Below are positions 1 to 8,390 of a DNA stretch of 53,954 nucleotides, piece by piece. The notes below the pieces were generated by a model. It did not search any database. It had not been told where the DNA came from and saw only the letters and a program-made list of their open reading frames with translations. The position numbers were made by a program, and so were the translations under genes. Source of the DNA: Bacillota bacterium (GTDB lineage: Bacteria; Bacillota; Clostridia; Monoglobales; Firm-18); contig JAKJBX010000013.1 of the NCBI GenBank assembly GCA_022706765.1, positions 1 to 53,954 of the forward strand, given 5' to 3'. How positions within the stretch are numbered: position 1 is the stretch's first letter; each line of letters begins with the position of its first letter.

Positions 1-11
1 CGCGGGTAATA

Positions 12-283
12 GCATTGGGAAGTCGAACCCGCATAGGTTTTGGGCGGCGGATTTGTGCCCATGCGGCGCAAAATCCCTTGGCAATACGTCAGTATTACTT
101 GCGTGATTTTGCTTGCCTGAACAAAAATTCGTTCGCCCAAAACTGCGTAGCACCCCTGCTGCCGGAAATTTTGATGGATTTCGCGGCGAAGGAGGACAGT
201 TGGCTGGCGCCAACCGACGACGACAACAAAGAAAGACGCAAAATTCACGCAGCGGGGGCTGTGCGTGTTCCACTTCCCAATGC
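12..283. mobile_element. Family A MITE, copy 1 (272 bp, TA-flanked)
   Basis: The ends are imperfect terminal inverted repeats: GCATTGGGAAGTCGAACCCG on the left, and the reverse complement of GCATTGGGAAGTGGAACACG on the right. The element is flanked by TA at 10-11 and 284-285, as expected for target-site duplication by IS630/Tc1-mariner-type transposases. It has no credible transposase gene; open frames in it are short and lack family features. It aligns through most of its length with copy 2 (24384-24856) and has the same ends as the shorter copy 3 (19752-19897). It carries an uninterrupted version of two sites that are occupied by family B elements in copy 2. It lies just beyond the 3' end of the dcw cluster. 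Confidence 0.85.
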
Positions 284-372
284 TATGCACGCCGCCTTCC
301 TATCGCGTTTCGTGTGCATCCGTCGGAGACGGTCGTGTGAAAGTTTCTTTCACACGATCATTCCTTCCGAAG
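284..372. other. Intergenic hairpins downstream of ftsW
   Basis: This short stretch holds a 10-bp perfect inverted repeat (CGTGTGAAAG, 334-343, with its complement at 347-356 around a 3-nt loop) and a smaller hairpin near 320-332. There is no clear U-run on the minus strand, so it is at best a weak terminator for ftsW. Bases 304-320 (CGCGTTTCGTGTGCATC) match a short repeat (family F) also seen near 10868, 13993 and 22341. No gene is visible. Confidence 0.5.
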
Positions 373-1461
373 TTATGCTTTGGACTGGCGTGAAATGTTC
401 AGCATGATCCCCATACAGCACATTACCGCGAACAGCGCCGTCCCGCCGTAGCTGAAAAACGGCAGCGGCATGCCCGTTACAGGCATGGACGAGGTGACTA
501 CCGCAATGTTGATGATGACCTGTACCGCCACCAGGGTGGTGATACCCACCGCCATCAAGCTGCCGAAGCGATCCGGCGCCTTCATAGCGATCCTGATGCC
601 CCGCCAAATGAGCGCCGCAAACAACAATATCACGATCAGCGCACCGACAAAGCCAAGCTCCTCACACAGAATAGAAAAAATAAAGTCGTTGTGCGGCTCG
701 GGAATATAAAGAAATTTCTGCCGGCTCCTGCCCAGTCCAACCCCAAAGACACTGCCGCTGCCGATGGCATAAAGCGACTGGATGATCTGCCAGCCGCCGT
801 CCATTTTGTCGGCAAACGGATCCAAAAAAGCCGTCACACGCTTCATACGGTATTCCGACGTCATAACAAGCAATGCACCTGCCGCAGCCGTAGGTACGCC
901 GAGCAGGGCAAGGTGCGGGATCTTTGCACCCGCGGCAAACAAAATGACGCCGCCGATAGCGACAATGACGACCGTGCCGCTAAGGTGCGGCTCCTTCATC
1001 AAAAGCGCCGCAAAAGCGCCCAAAATAGCAAGATAGGGCATCAGCCCCGTAAGAAACTTGTCGAGGATCTTCGGGTTTTTTGCCAAGCTATTTGAAAAGA
1101 AAATGATGATGGCGATCTTTGCCACCTCGGAGGGCTGGAAAGTGGAGAATCCGAGGTTGATCCAGCGCTTCCCACCGTTGAGCTCCTGACCGATGATCAG
1201 TACCAGCACCAGCAAAAAACCTGCGAACACCAAAATCGGGAAGGCGAATTTGCTGAATTTATGGTAGTCGATTTTAGACAGCGTCATCATGGCGATAAAC
1301 GAGATGACCGCCCAAAGCAGCTGTTTCTTGATGAAGTGGAAGGCGTCGCCAAAGTCGTGTCGCGCCGCTTCGGAGCTCGACGAAAACACCATGATCAGCC
1401 CGATCGCCAAAAGCGCCATGACAATGATAAAGAATTGAAAATCTATCTGACCCTTTTTCAC
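373..1461 (-). CDS. ftsW: FtsW/SpoVE family peptidoglycan polymerase (SEDS)
   Basis: Polytopic SEDS-family glycosyltransferase of 362 residues. It polymerises lipid II at the septum or spore cortex together with a class B transpeptidase, here probably the SpoVD-type protein of the same cluster. About ten membrane segments are visible, with the family signatures GKRWINLG, FQPSEVAK, the long conserved loop containing GVGLGRSRQK and PEPHNDFIFS, and the C-terminal LPFFSYGGT. The GTG at 1461 is chosen because AGAAAGGA lies 11 nt upstream; a longer frame would run into mraY and has no family match. It is 35 nt behind mraY. In Bacillus murD separates these two genes; here it is absent. FtsW and SpoVE cannot be told apart from sequence alone. 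Confidence 0.93.
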   Translation of the reverse strand: MKKGQIDFQFFIIVMALLAIGLIMVFSSSSEAARHDFGDAFHFIKKQLLWAVISFIAMMTLSKIDYHKFSKFAFPILVFAGFLLVLVLIIGQELNGGKRWINLGFSTFQPSEVAKIAIIIFFSNSLAKNPKILDKFLTGLMPYLAILGAFAALLMKEPHLSGTVVIVAIGGVILFAAGAKIPHLALLGVPTAAAGALLVMTSEYRMKRVTAFLDPFADKMDGGWQIIQSLYAIGSGSVFGVGLGRSRQKFLYIPEPHNDFIFSILCEELGFVGALIVILLFAALIWRGIRIAMKAPDRFGSLMAVGITTLVAVQVIINIAVVTSSMPVTGMPLPFFSYGGTALFAVMCCMGIMLNISRQSKA

Positions 1462-1496
1462 GACAAGTCCAATCCTTTCTAACGTATAGTGGAATA

Positions 1497-2441
1497 TTAT
1501 CCGAACAGCAAGGCGGCGCCCCCGCCGATGACGGTGACCGCCACTGCGACCGCCACAATTTTCACCTCGCTCCATCCGCACATTTCAAAGTGGTGGTGAA
1601 GGGGGCTCATCTTAAAAACACGTTTGCCTGTCATCTTGAAGGATGCGACCTGGATGATGACCGACAGCGCTTCTATGATATAAATGATGCCGACCAGGAC
1701 GAGGATCAGCGGATTTTTTTGCAACAGCGCCACGGCGGCGACTGCTCCGCCCAAAAACAGCGAGCCGGTGTCCCCCATGAAAAGCCGGGCAGGATATTTG
1801 TTATAGAGCAAAAAGCCCAAAAGCGCTGCGGCGACAGTATAGCAAAAGACTGAAAGCGGCGCTGCGGACGCCTTTGCCGCAAAGCCGAAGAACAGCATGA
1901 CGGCGACCGTCACCGATGCGGCAAGTCCGTCTATACCATCGGTCAGGTTGACGCTGTTGACCACAAACAGCATAAACAGAATAGCCAGCGGGATATAAAG
2001 CCACGACAGATCAAAAAGAATGCCGGCAAATGGCAGGATAATCTGAGTGGACAGCACGCCTGCACCCAGTCCCGTAAAAACGAAGAACACCGCAACCAGG
2101 ATTTGCAGCGCAAGCTTTTGCCACGCTAAAAGCCCGAGGTTACGTTTTAAGCAGACCTTGATAAAGTCGTCTATAAAGCCGACGGCGCCGAAACCGACCG
2201 TGCAGGTCAGCGCCAGCAGCGCAGGATAGTCCAGCGAACGCCAGGCAAAAAGCAGCATCGAAACCGCTCCGATGACAGCAATGCCGCCCATGGTGGGGGT
2301 TCCGCTCTTTTTGTTGTGCCACGACGGTCCGATGTCACGGATGCTCTGACCGAATTTCAGTCTAGTCAAAAGCGGTATCAGCGCAGGCGTCAGTATCAGC
2401 GATACGGCAAGCGCCGCAAAGGGCGAAAAAAATAGATTCAA
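1497..2441 (-). CDS. mraY: Phospho-N-acetylmuramoyl-pentapeptide transferase MraY
   Basis: Integral membrane enzyme that transfers phospho-MurNAc-pentapeptide from UDP to undecaprenyl phosphate, forming lipid I. The 314-residue length is normal. Conserved motifs seen are GTPTMGG near the N-terminus, the Asp pair in GFIDDFIK, NLTDGIDGLA, LFMGDTGS and PLHHHFE, with about ten membrane helices. The start is TTG, placed behind a GGGGAG site (2452-2457) about 10 nt upstream. That ribosome site lies only 10 nt from the end of a palindromic MITE (family C) inserted between murF and mraY, so the element spared the mraY translation signal. Confidence 0.96.
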   Translation of the reverse strand: MNLFFSPFAALAVSLILTPALIPLLTRLKFGQSIRDIGPSWHNKKSGTPTMGGIAVIGAVSMLLFAWRSLDYPALLALTCTVGFGAVGFIDDFIKVCLKRNLGLLAWQKLALQILVAVFFVFTGLGAGVLSTQIILPFAGILFDLSWLYIPLAILFMLFVVNSVNLTDGIDGLAASVTVAVMLFFGFAAKASAAPLSVFCYTVAAALLGFLLYNKYPARLFMGDTGSLFLGGAVAAVALLQKNPLILVLVGIIYIIEALSVIIQVASFKMTGKRVFKMSPLHHHFEMCGWSEVKIVAVAVAVTVIGGGAALLFG

Positions 2442-2466
2442 TGCCTGTTCACTCCCCGAAAGTTGT

Positions 2467-2632
2467 TAGGGGGTGTTGAATAATTGAGGGTATGAATTTT
2501 TGCGAGAAAATTTTTAGGATAAATTGGGCAAAAAACGGAGTGAATATTTCATGTATTCACGAGTATTTTTGTCCAATTCAGACAGAAATTTGCCGCATAA
2601 AATTTGTGCCATTCAACTATTCAACACCCCCT
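2467..2632. mobile_element. Family C palindromic MITE at the murF/mraY junction
   Basis: A 166-bp element whose ends are AGGGGGTGTTGAATARTTGA (2468-2487) and its reverse complement (2613-2632). The whole element is one long imperfect palindrome: the left half aligns along its full length with the reverse complement of the right half, and a small GTGAATA/TATTCAC hairpin lies at the centre. It is flanked by a 5-bp direct repeat, GTTGT, at 2462-2466 and 2633-2637, consistent with target duplication. It supplies the last four codons and the TAG stop of murF. No protein is encoded, and no second copy was seen in this window. Confidence 0.85.
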
Positions 2633-4002
2633 GTTGTGATATGCGCTTTTAACGCTTCCGAAATCTCTTCAAAATGCATCCCCCGCGACGCCTTGAACAG
2701 CACCGTATCCGGAGGTCTGACCGTCCCGGCAAGATATTTCGCCGCCTGCGCGTTCGTGTCGAAGGACATAATGTCTTTGACGCCCTTTACGTCCGCCTCG
2801 TCGGCGATGTATTTGGCGTCCTTGCCCACAGTGACGAGCAGATCGATGCCGTGCTCCGCCACCGCACCGCCGACCGACCTGTGCTCACGCTCGGCAAAGC
2901 TGCCCTGCTCCAACATATCGCCCAAAACGGCGATGGTGCGGTTGGCGCCGCCCAACTGCGACAGCACCTTTATGGCTGACGCCATCGAAGCTGCGCTGGC
3001 GTTGTAGCAATCGTCGATCACCGTGACCCCGCCGACCTTTGAGATGCTCTGGCGCATACTGCCCGTTTCAAATGCCGCCACGCCGTTTATGATGTCGGCG
3101 ACCTTCATCTTAAAATTGATGCCGACGATGATTGCCGCCAATGCGTTATAGATATGATGCTGACCAATTTCGTTGACCTCGAAGCAGCACGCCCCGCCTC
3201 CGACATCGACCTTGAATCTGCTTTTATCATTACCTAAAATGATGTCCGTCGCGACCACGTCCGCCTTTAAGTTTTCGATGCCGTAATAGATCACCGAATG
3301 GGGCAGCCTGCCTTTTAGGCTCCACAGGATCTTGTCGTCGGCATTTAGCACAACCAGTCCATTCGGCTCAAGCTTTTCGAGTATTTCAAGCTTTGCCTTC
3401 AAGATGTTTTGCTGACTGCCGAGGTTGCCGATGTGCGCCGTGCCGATGTTGGTGATGACCGCCGTGCACGGCTGGGCGATCGCCGTCAACCGGCTGATCT
3501 CGCCCGCATTGTTCATGCCCATTTCCAAAACCGCTATGTCATGCGCTTGCGTCAGGTTAAAGACGGTGAGGGGCAGTCCGATTTCGTTGTTGAAATTGCC
3601 CTGCGTCTTTAAGGTATTAAAGCGCTGCGACAGCACCGAGGCGATCATGTCCTTCGTACTGGTCTTGCCGACGCTGCCCGTTACGCCCACCGCGGGGATG
3701 GGAAACTGCTCACGGTAGTACTTCGCAAGGTCGCGCAGCGCCTTTTTGGTGTCGTCAACCGTGACGACCGCCTTGCCGTCCGGCGCTTCCATAGCTCTTT
3801 CGACGATGACCGCGTCGCCGCTTTGTAGAAATTCCACCGCAAAGTCGTTTCCGTCAAAACGCTCGCCCTTGATCGCCACAAACAGCATACCCCTCCCGCC
3901 CTTGCGGCTGTCGGTGGTGATACCGTCGATTATCATATCCTCACCGCCGGTCAGCTTTCCGCTGACCGCTTCGGCGATTTCTCTTAATGTAAGCGCTTTC
4001 AA
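2617..4002 (-). CDS. murF: UDP-MurNAc-tripeptide:D-Ala-D-Ala ligase MurF
   Basis: Cytoplasmic Mur ligase of 461 residues that adds D-Ala-D-Ala to UDP-MurNAc-tripeptide, completing the pentapeptide precursor. An N-terminal Mur ligase domain (with TTDSRKGGRGMLFVAIKGERFDG-type substrate loop), the P-loop GVTGSVGKTSTKD near residue 110, and central and C-terminal ligase domains are present. The TTG start has GGAGG 9-10 nt upstream and lies 14 nt behind murE. The C-terminus is altered: the last residues GGVE and the stop come from the family C MITE. Joining across the 5-bp duplication gives an ancestral ending of TTFGE with a TGA inside the mraY ribosome site. The change is peripheral, so the enzyme should still work. 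Confidence 0.96.
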   Translation of the reverse strand: MKALTLREIAEAVSGKLTGGEDMIIDGITTDSRKGGRGMLFVAIKGERFDGNDFAVEFLQSGDAVIVERAMEAPDGKAVVTVDDTKKALRDLAKYYREQFPIPAVGVTGSVGKTSTKDMIASVLSQRFNTLKTQGNFNNEIGLPLTVFNLTQAHDIAVLEMGMNNAGEISRLTAIAQPCTAVITNIGTAHIGNLGSQQNILKAKLEILEKLEPNGLVVLNADDKILWSLKGRLPHSVIYYGIENLKADVVATDIILGNDKSRFKVDVGGGACCFEVNEIGQHHIYNALAAIIVGINFKMKVADIINGVAAFETGSMRQSISKVGGVTVIDDCYNASAASMASAIKVLSQLGGANRTIAVLGDMLEQGSFAEREHRSVGGAVAEHGIDLLVTVGKDAKYIADEADVKGVKDIMSFDTNAQAAKYLAGTVRPPDTVLFKASRGMHFEEISEALKAHITTGGVE

Positions 4003-4016
4003 AAAGGAATCCCTCC

Positions 4017-5417
4017 CTATTGTCCTAAGACCTCCGCGATGATTTCACGCTCGTCAAAATGTATCGTTTTATCCGCCAAAATCTGATAGGTCTCGTGACC
4101 CTTGCCCGCAAGTACGATCACGTCGTCCGGCTGGGCGTTGGCGATGGCATAGGCAATCGCGTCGCGCCGGTTTTCCACAACAATATATTCGGCGGCAGCG
4201 TTCTTCATGCCTGAAAGAATGTCCCGGATGATGGCGCTCGGTTCCTCGCTTCTCGGATTGTCCGAAGTGACGATGCAATAGTCGGCAAGGGCGCCTGCTA
4301 TTTTGCCCATGATCGGGCGTTTGGTCCTGTCGCGGTCGCCGCCGCAGCCGAAAAGCACCACCAGCCTGCCCTTAGTGAACGCTCTGACGCTCTCTAAGAT
4401 GTTCCGCAAACCGTCGGGTGAATGGGCATAGTCGATGATGACGGAAAAGTCACGCCCCGTCGCAATCAGCTCCGCCCTGCCCTTGACGCCCTTTGCGACC
4501 GCAAGCGCTTTGGCGATGGTATCCATGCCGATGCCGATGCAAAGCGATGCGCCGATCGCCGCCAGTGCGTTATAGACCGAGAATTGCCCCGGAATGCCCA
4601 GCGTGATCCTTGCACTCTGACAGTCAAACGACACGCCGCTGACGGTTGCCGAGATGTTCCGCGCACAGATGCTTCCGGTGTGTATGCCGTAGGTCGTGAC
4701 CTCACAGTCCGCCCCGCTCACGACCGCGCCGCCGTAAGCGTCGTCCGTATTGATTATACCATATTTGCAGCGTTTGAACAATTTTATTTTGGCATTCAGA
4801 TAATTTTCCATGGTTTTATGGAAGTCGAGATGGTCTTGGGTCAGGTTGGTAAAAATGCCGACGTCAAAGGCGCAGCCGTCCACCCTGTGCATATCAAGCG
4901 CATGGGACGACACCTCCATCACCGCATGTGTGCAGCCCTCCGCCGCCATTTGGCGGAACATGGCAGCAAGCTCATAGGACTCAGGCGTCGTGTTTTTGGA
5001 CACGATGACCTTTTCGGCGATCAAATTTTGATTGGTGCCGATCAGCCCGACCTTTGCGCCGGTCGACTCCAAAATAGTTTTCAAAAGATAGGTCACCGTC
5101 GTTTTGCCGTTTGTACCGGTAACGCCGATCAGACAAAGGTCTTTTGAGGGGTCGCCGAAAAATTTATGAGACATCTGCGCCAGCGTTGCACGGGTGTCCT
5201 CCACAACGATCTGAGGAACGGACAGACCCGGGACGTCACGCTCACACACCACGCAGACCGCACCCTTTTCCTGCGCCGGCAGGGCAAAGTCATGCCCGTC
5301 GGACGCAGAGCCGCTCAGCGCGACAAACACGTCTCCGATCTTTGTGCTGCGCGAGTCATAGCTGATGCCGCTGACCTCTATATCAAGGCTTGTGTCAATC
5401 AGTTGGTTTATGTTCAC
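4017..5417 (-). CDS. murE: UDP-MurNAc-L-Ala-D-Glu:meso-DAP ligase MurE
   Basis: Cytoplasmic Mur ligase of 466 residues that adds the third amino acid to the peptidoglycan stem peptide. The P-loop GVTGTNGKTT is near residue 110. The C-terminal domain carries DNPRSEEP; the DNPR motif is the known signature of meso-diaminopimelate-specific MurE, so the wall is inferred to be DAP type rather than lysine type. It starts at GTG behind AAGGGGG. It is 14 nt upstream of murF and about 115 nt behind spoVD; that gap contains a family B-related core. Confidence 0.96.
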   Translation of the reverse strand: MNINQLIDTSLDIEVSGISYDSRSTKIGDVFVALSGSASDGHDFALPAQEKGAVCVVCERDVPGLSVPQIVVEDTRATLAQMSHKFFGDPSKDLCLIGVTGTNGKTTVTYLLKTILESTGAKVGLIGTNQNLIAEKVIVSKNTTPESYELAAMFRQMAAEGCTHAVMEVSSHALDMHRVDGCAFDVGIFTNLTQDHLDFHKTMENYLNAKIKLFKRCKYGIINTDDAYGGAVVSGADCEVTTYGIHTGSICARNISATVSGVSFDCQSARITLGIPGQFSVYNALAAIGASLCIGIGMDTIAKALAVAKGVKGRAELIATGRDFSVIIDYAHSPDGLRNILESVRAFTKGRLVVLFGCGGDRDRTKRPIMGKIAGALADYCIVTSDNPRSEEPSAIIRDILSGMKNAAAEYIVVENRRDAIAYAIANAQPDDVIVLAGKGHETYQILADKTIHFDEREIIAEVLGQ

Positions 5418-5500
5418 GGTATTCCCCCTTCGAGATGTCAGGTTTCAGTAGCTTGCCAAAGCATTCCCCTATAACTTCTTGCCTTGAGACGAATAATAAG

Positions 5501-5540
5501 CGCATCGCCGGAACCCTTTACTAAGGAATGAATTATTCCC
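5501..5540. repeat. Family B-related core overlapping the spoVD stop
   Basis: This block resembles the conserved core of family B: GCATCGCCGGAACCC followed by TTTACTAAGGAATGAATTATTC. A close relative lies at 7781-7817 in the next gap of the same cluster. The flanking hairpins typical of full copies are not obvious here. The spoVD stop codon (5533-5535, TAA on the minus strand) lies inside the conserved AATGAATTATTC segment, so the gene appears to end in repeat-derived sequence. Confidence 0.6.
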
Positions 5541-7749
5541 CCGCGTCAATGCGTCTAAACTCCACAGTGACGACCGTTCCGATCTCAACGGATGTTCCCG
5601 CGAGCGGCGTCTGCTTATACGACACCAATCCGCCGCCCGCCGGCGACGATCCCGCGCCGATGATCTTGACGTTGAGGTTCGCCTGTGAAACGGCTTTTGA
5701 TGCGTCAACGACTGACATTTGCAGGGCGTTCGGCACAACGGTCATGGTCGGTGCGGTCTTTGCCTCTGTGTAAAGCGTGATGGTCGACTGCTGGTTGACC
5801 TTGACGCCGCCCTTGGGCATTTGGCTGAGGACCTTTTCGCCTCCACCTTCGACCACGACTTTTAAATTGCTGTTTTTGATGATGTTTTTGGCGTCCGCAA
5901 CCGCCTTGCCCGCCACATTGGGAACGGCGGATTCAAGTGTGGCTTTTTCCTCCGGTGTGTATGCTGGCTCGATGCCGAGATAATTAAGCGTATCATCCAT
6001 GATGCTGCGCACCACCGGCGATGCGATCTGACCGCCGTAGTAAAGCCCTGCAGACGGCTCGTCGAGTATCACAAGGCAGACCACCTGCGGATCGTCCGCA
6101 GGCGCAAGCGCCGCAAACGAAGCGATGTATTTGCCGTTTCCCCTCGGCAGCTTTTCGGACGTTCCCGTCTTACCCGCCAAACGGAAGCCCTTGATATACG
6201 CACCGGAGCCTGTGCCCTCGGACACGACGGTCTCCAAAATGCTGCAAAGCGTTTCGCTGGTTTCCTTTGAGATGACCTGACGCACAAATTCGCTGCCGTA
6301 TTCCGTCACGATGTTGCCATTCACATCAGTCAGCTGTTTGACCAGATGCGGACGCATCAGTTTTCCATCGTTGGCAACCGCACCGATAGCAGAAATCATT
6401 TGCAGCGGCGTGATCTGAAAGCTCTGACCAAAGGACGAGGTCGCAAGCTCGACCTCGTTGAACACCGCTTTGTTATGGAAAATACCCGGCGCTTCGCCCG
6501 GCAGCTCTATGCCTGTTTTTTGCGTAAAGCCAAAGCCTTCAAAATAGCCCCTGAATTTTTCCGTACCCACACGTGAGCCGATCTCGATAAACACGGGGTT
6601 GCAAGAGTTTTGCACACCCTCGACAAAGTTCTGGTGCCCGTGCCCGCCCGACTTCCAGCAGCGGATATTGTGGTTGGCGACCCTGACCGAGCCGCCGCAA
6701 TAGAAAGTGTCGTTCAGCTTGACGACGTTTTCTTCAAGCGCCATTGCCGAGGTGAAAATTTTGAAAGTAGAACCCGGCTCATAGCTGTCAACGACCGCCT
6801 TGTTGCGCCATATTTTGCGCAGCTCCTCTTCCTTCTTAGCTGTTCTCTGATCCGCCGGAAGCAGCTCGATTTGCTTTCGGATATCTTCGCTTTCAACATA
6901 GAAAGGGTTATTCAAATCATAGTCCGGTTTAGTCGACATCGCCAATATCTCGCCCGTCTTCGGGTCGAGCACGATGCACGCCGCACCGTTTAGCAGCTTA
7001 TTTTCAATCAAGGCGGTTTCAAGGTGCTTTTCGACAAAACGCTGGATGGTTTCGTCAATGGTCAGCACCACATTCAGACCGTCCTTGGGGTCGACAAACT
7101 TTTCGTATTTAAAAGGCATATCCGTTCCCGCCGCCGTCTTTGCCGACACGATGCGTCCCGGCGAGCCTTTGAGGTTTTTATCAAACACGCTTTCAACGCC
7201 CTCTAATCCCTGATTGTCCAGCCCCGTGAAGCCGATGACATGGGACGCAAGACTGCCATAGGGATAGACCCGTTTCGTATCCGCATCAAGATTGACGCCC
7301 AAAACCTTATTGGCAACGATAAATTCACGTACCTTGTCCGCCTCGTCCTTTTCGATCTTGCGTTTGAGAATTTCGTATGCCTGCGGCTTAGTCAGCTTAT
7401 CATAGACAAATTGATATTCCAAACCTAAAATCTGCGACAATCCGGTCGCTACCATTTCAATGGCAACCTTGTCGGCGTTTGCGTTGATTTGGGTGGGTGC
7501 GACCGTCACCGTTTCAACCGGCACCGATACGGCAAGCTGTTTGCCGTTCCTGTCAAGGATCGTCCCCCGCTTGGAATTGACGATCCTGTCCCTGGTTTGC
7601 TGCTCGCTGGCTTGCTTTGAAAGCTCATGCCCGCTGACAATTTGCAGGTAGCCCGTTCGGAGGATCAGAAGAAACAGCAATATGACACATACGCCGAGTA
7701 TAAAATACATTCTTCTGTTAAGCTGCATTCTCATCTTTGACACAGACAT
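5533..7749 (-). CDS. spoVD: SpoVD/PBP2-type class B transpeptidase with two PASTA domains
   Basis: Membrane-anchored class B penicillin-binding protein of 738 residues that cross-links peptidoglycan, probably with the FtsW/SpoVE partner of this cluster. One N-terminal membrane segment (about 14-33) precedes the dimerisation region. The transpeptidase motifs are intact: SxxK at 327-330 (STFK), SxN at 382-384 (SCN) and KTG at 527-529. Two PASTA domains follow, at about 607-662 and 668-732. PASTA tails at this position occur in both SpoVD and Gram-positive PBP2x-type FtsI, so a sporulation-specific role is not proven. The ATG follows GGAGG by 9 nt. Family B-like repeats sit on both sides of the gene. 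Confidence 0.93.
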   Translation of the reverse strand: MSVSKMRMQLNRRMYFILGVCVILLFLLILRTGYLQIVSGHELSKQASEQQTRDRIVNSKRGTILDRNGKQLAVSVPVETVTVAPTQINANADKVAIEMVATGLSQILGLEYQFVYDKLTKPQAYEILKRKIEKDEADKVREFIVANKVLGVNLDADTKRVYPYGSLASHVIGFTGLDNQGLEGVESVFDKNLKGSPGRIVSAKTAAGTDMPFKYEKFVDPKDGLNVVLTIDETIQRFVEKHLETALIENKLLNGAACIVLDPKTGEILAMSTKPDYDLNNPFYVESEDIRKQIELLPADQRTAKKEEELRKIWRNKAVVDSYEPGSTFKIFTSAMALEENVVKLNDTFYCGGSVRVANHNIRCWKSGGHGHQNFVEGVQNSCNPVFIEIGSRVGTEKFRGYFEGFGFTQKTGIELPGEAPGIFHNKAVFNEVELATSSFGQSFQITPLQMISAIGAVANDGKLMRPHLVKQLTDVNGNIVTEYGSEFVRQVISKETSETLCSILETVVSEGTGSGAYIKGFRLAGKTGTSEKLPRGNGKYIASFAALAPADDPQVVCLVILDEPSAGLYYGGQIASPVVRSIMDDTLNYLGIEPAYTPEEKATLESAVPNVAGKAVADAKNIIKNSNLKVVVEGGGEKVLSQMPKGGVKVNQQSTITLYTEAKTAPTMTVVPNALQMSVVDASKAVSQANLNVKIIGAGSSPAGGGLVSYKQTPLAGTSVEIGTVVTVEFRRIDAGE

Positions 7750-7780
7750 TTGCTAAGACCTCCGATATGTATGATAAAAG

Positions 7781-7847
7781 CATCGCCGTAACTCATTGCC
7801 AAGGAATGAATTAATTTTCTTTTTATTATCCGTAGGATAATAAAAAG
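7781..7847. repeat. Family B-related core plus 13-bp hairpin, ftsL-spoVD gap
   Basis: The core GCATCGCCGTAACTC, then ATTGCCAAGGAATGAATTAATT (7781-7817), is followed by a perfect 13-bp hairpin (CTTTTTATTATCC at 7819-7831, loop GTA, complement at 7835-7847). The arrangement, core then hairpin, matches hairpin 2 of full family B copies, but the GTGCC/GGCAC hairpin 1 is missing. It lies between the ftsL-like gene and spoVD in the dcw cluster. Confidence 0.65.
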
Positions 7848-7874
7848 AGTCCCCTATTAAAGACTCCTTTTATA
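7844..7874 (-). terminator. Possible intrinsic terminator within the dcw cluster
   Basis: On the minus strand AAAAGGAGTC and GACTCTTTTT form a short stem, with a bulge, ending in a U-run directly after the ftsL-like gene. It may attenuate transcription into spoVD rather than end the operon. The stem is short, so the call is tentative. Confidence 0.45.
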
Positions 7875-7887
7875 CTATTATGAAAGT

Positions 7888-8379
7888 TTATCTCAAATAT
7901 TCCATGACGCCGCCGAGCGTTGACGATAAAACGCCGAAAAATCCCCGTTTAGCCGCACTGTCTGTACGCTTTGCAACCTTTTGCATCGTGTCACCCTGCG
8001 CGGGATGGACATAGACAATTTGGCTCGCCTCAATTTTGCGCATGCCAAGCTCATTGTGCGCGTACCGCTCGACAACCGACGCGTCCTGCAAGCTGTCGAT
8101 GGCAAGGGCTTTTTGCTCATTTGCCCTTTGCAGCGCACTTAAAGCCGAGGTTCTTTGCGCAATGTCACTGTGCAGTCCGTAAAGGCTTACCCATCGGGAG
8201 CAAAGGAATAGTTGGCCAAGGAAGAACACTGCCGCCAGCACAATCAGCTTGTTACGCAAAGCAACACGGTTCTTGCGTGATTTAACAGGTCTGTCCTGTG
8301 CGACCGGCGCCGTTTGCTTCTTGTAAGTTTCAGTCGGCTGCAATTTATAAGCATTGCTGCTTCTGCTTGCTGAAAGCAT
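7888..8379 (-). CDS. ftsL: FtsL/DivIC-like bitopic cell-division protein
   Basis: A 163-residue protein with a basic, disordered N-terminus, one membrane segment at about 44-64, then a coiled-coil-like stretch (about 72-100) and a short extracytoplasmic tail. This topology, and its place between rsmH and the PBP gene, is that of FtsL, which with DivIB and DivIC licenses septal wall synthesis. Primary sequence is poorly conserved in this family, so the assignment rests mainly on context. The ATG has GGAGGG 7-8 nt upstream and lies 11 nt behind rsmH. Confidence 0.8.
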   Translation of the reverse strand: MLSASRSSNAYKLQPTETYKKQTAPVAQDRPVKSRKNRVALRNKLIVLAAVFFLGQLFLCSRWVSLYGLHSDIAQRTSALSALQRANEQKALAIDSLQDASVVERYAHNELGMRKIEASQIVYVHPAQGDTMQKVAKRTDSAAKRGFFGVLSSTLGGVMEYLR

Positions 8380-8390
8380 GAGCTTCCCTC

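Noticed and set aside
15..407. Plus-strand open frame of about 130 codons at the window start
   Set aside because: It lies in a family A MITE and the antisense of ftsW, has no ribosome site and resembles no family.
1462..1581. N-terminal extension of ftsW overlapping mraY
   Set aside because: It would add 40 basic residues not found in the family; GTG at 1461 has a good ribosome site and gives the normal length.
4422..5147. Long plus-strand open frame opposite murE (and similar ones opposite the Gfo/Idh, GH106-like and CoA-disulfide reductase genes)
   Set aside because: These are antisense shadows of well-supported genes in a G+C-rich genome, with no family features or ribosome sites.
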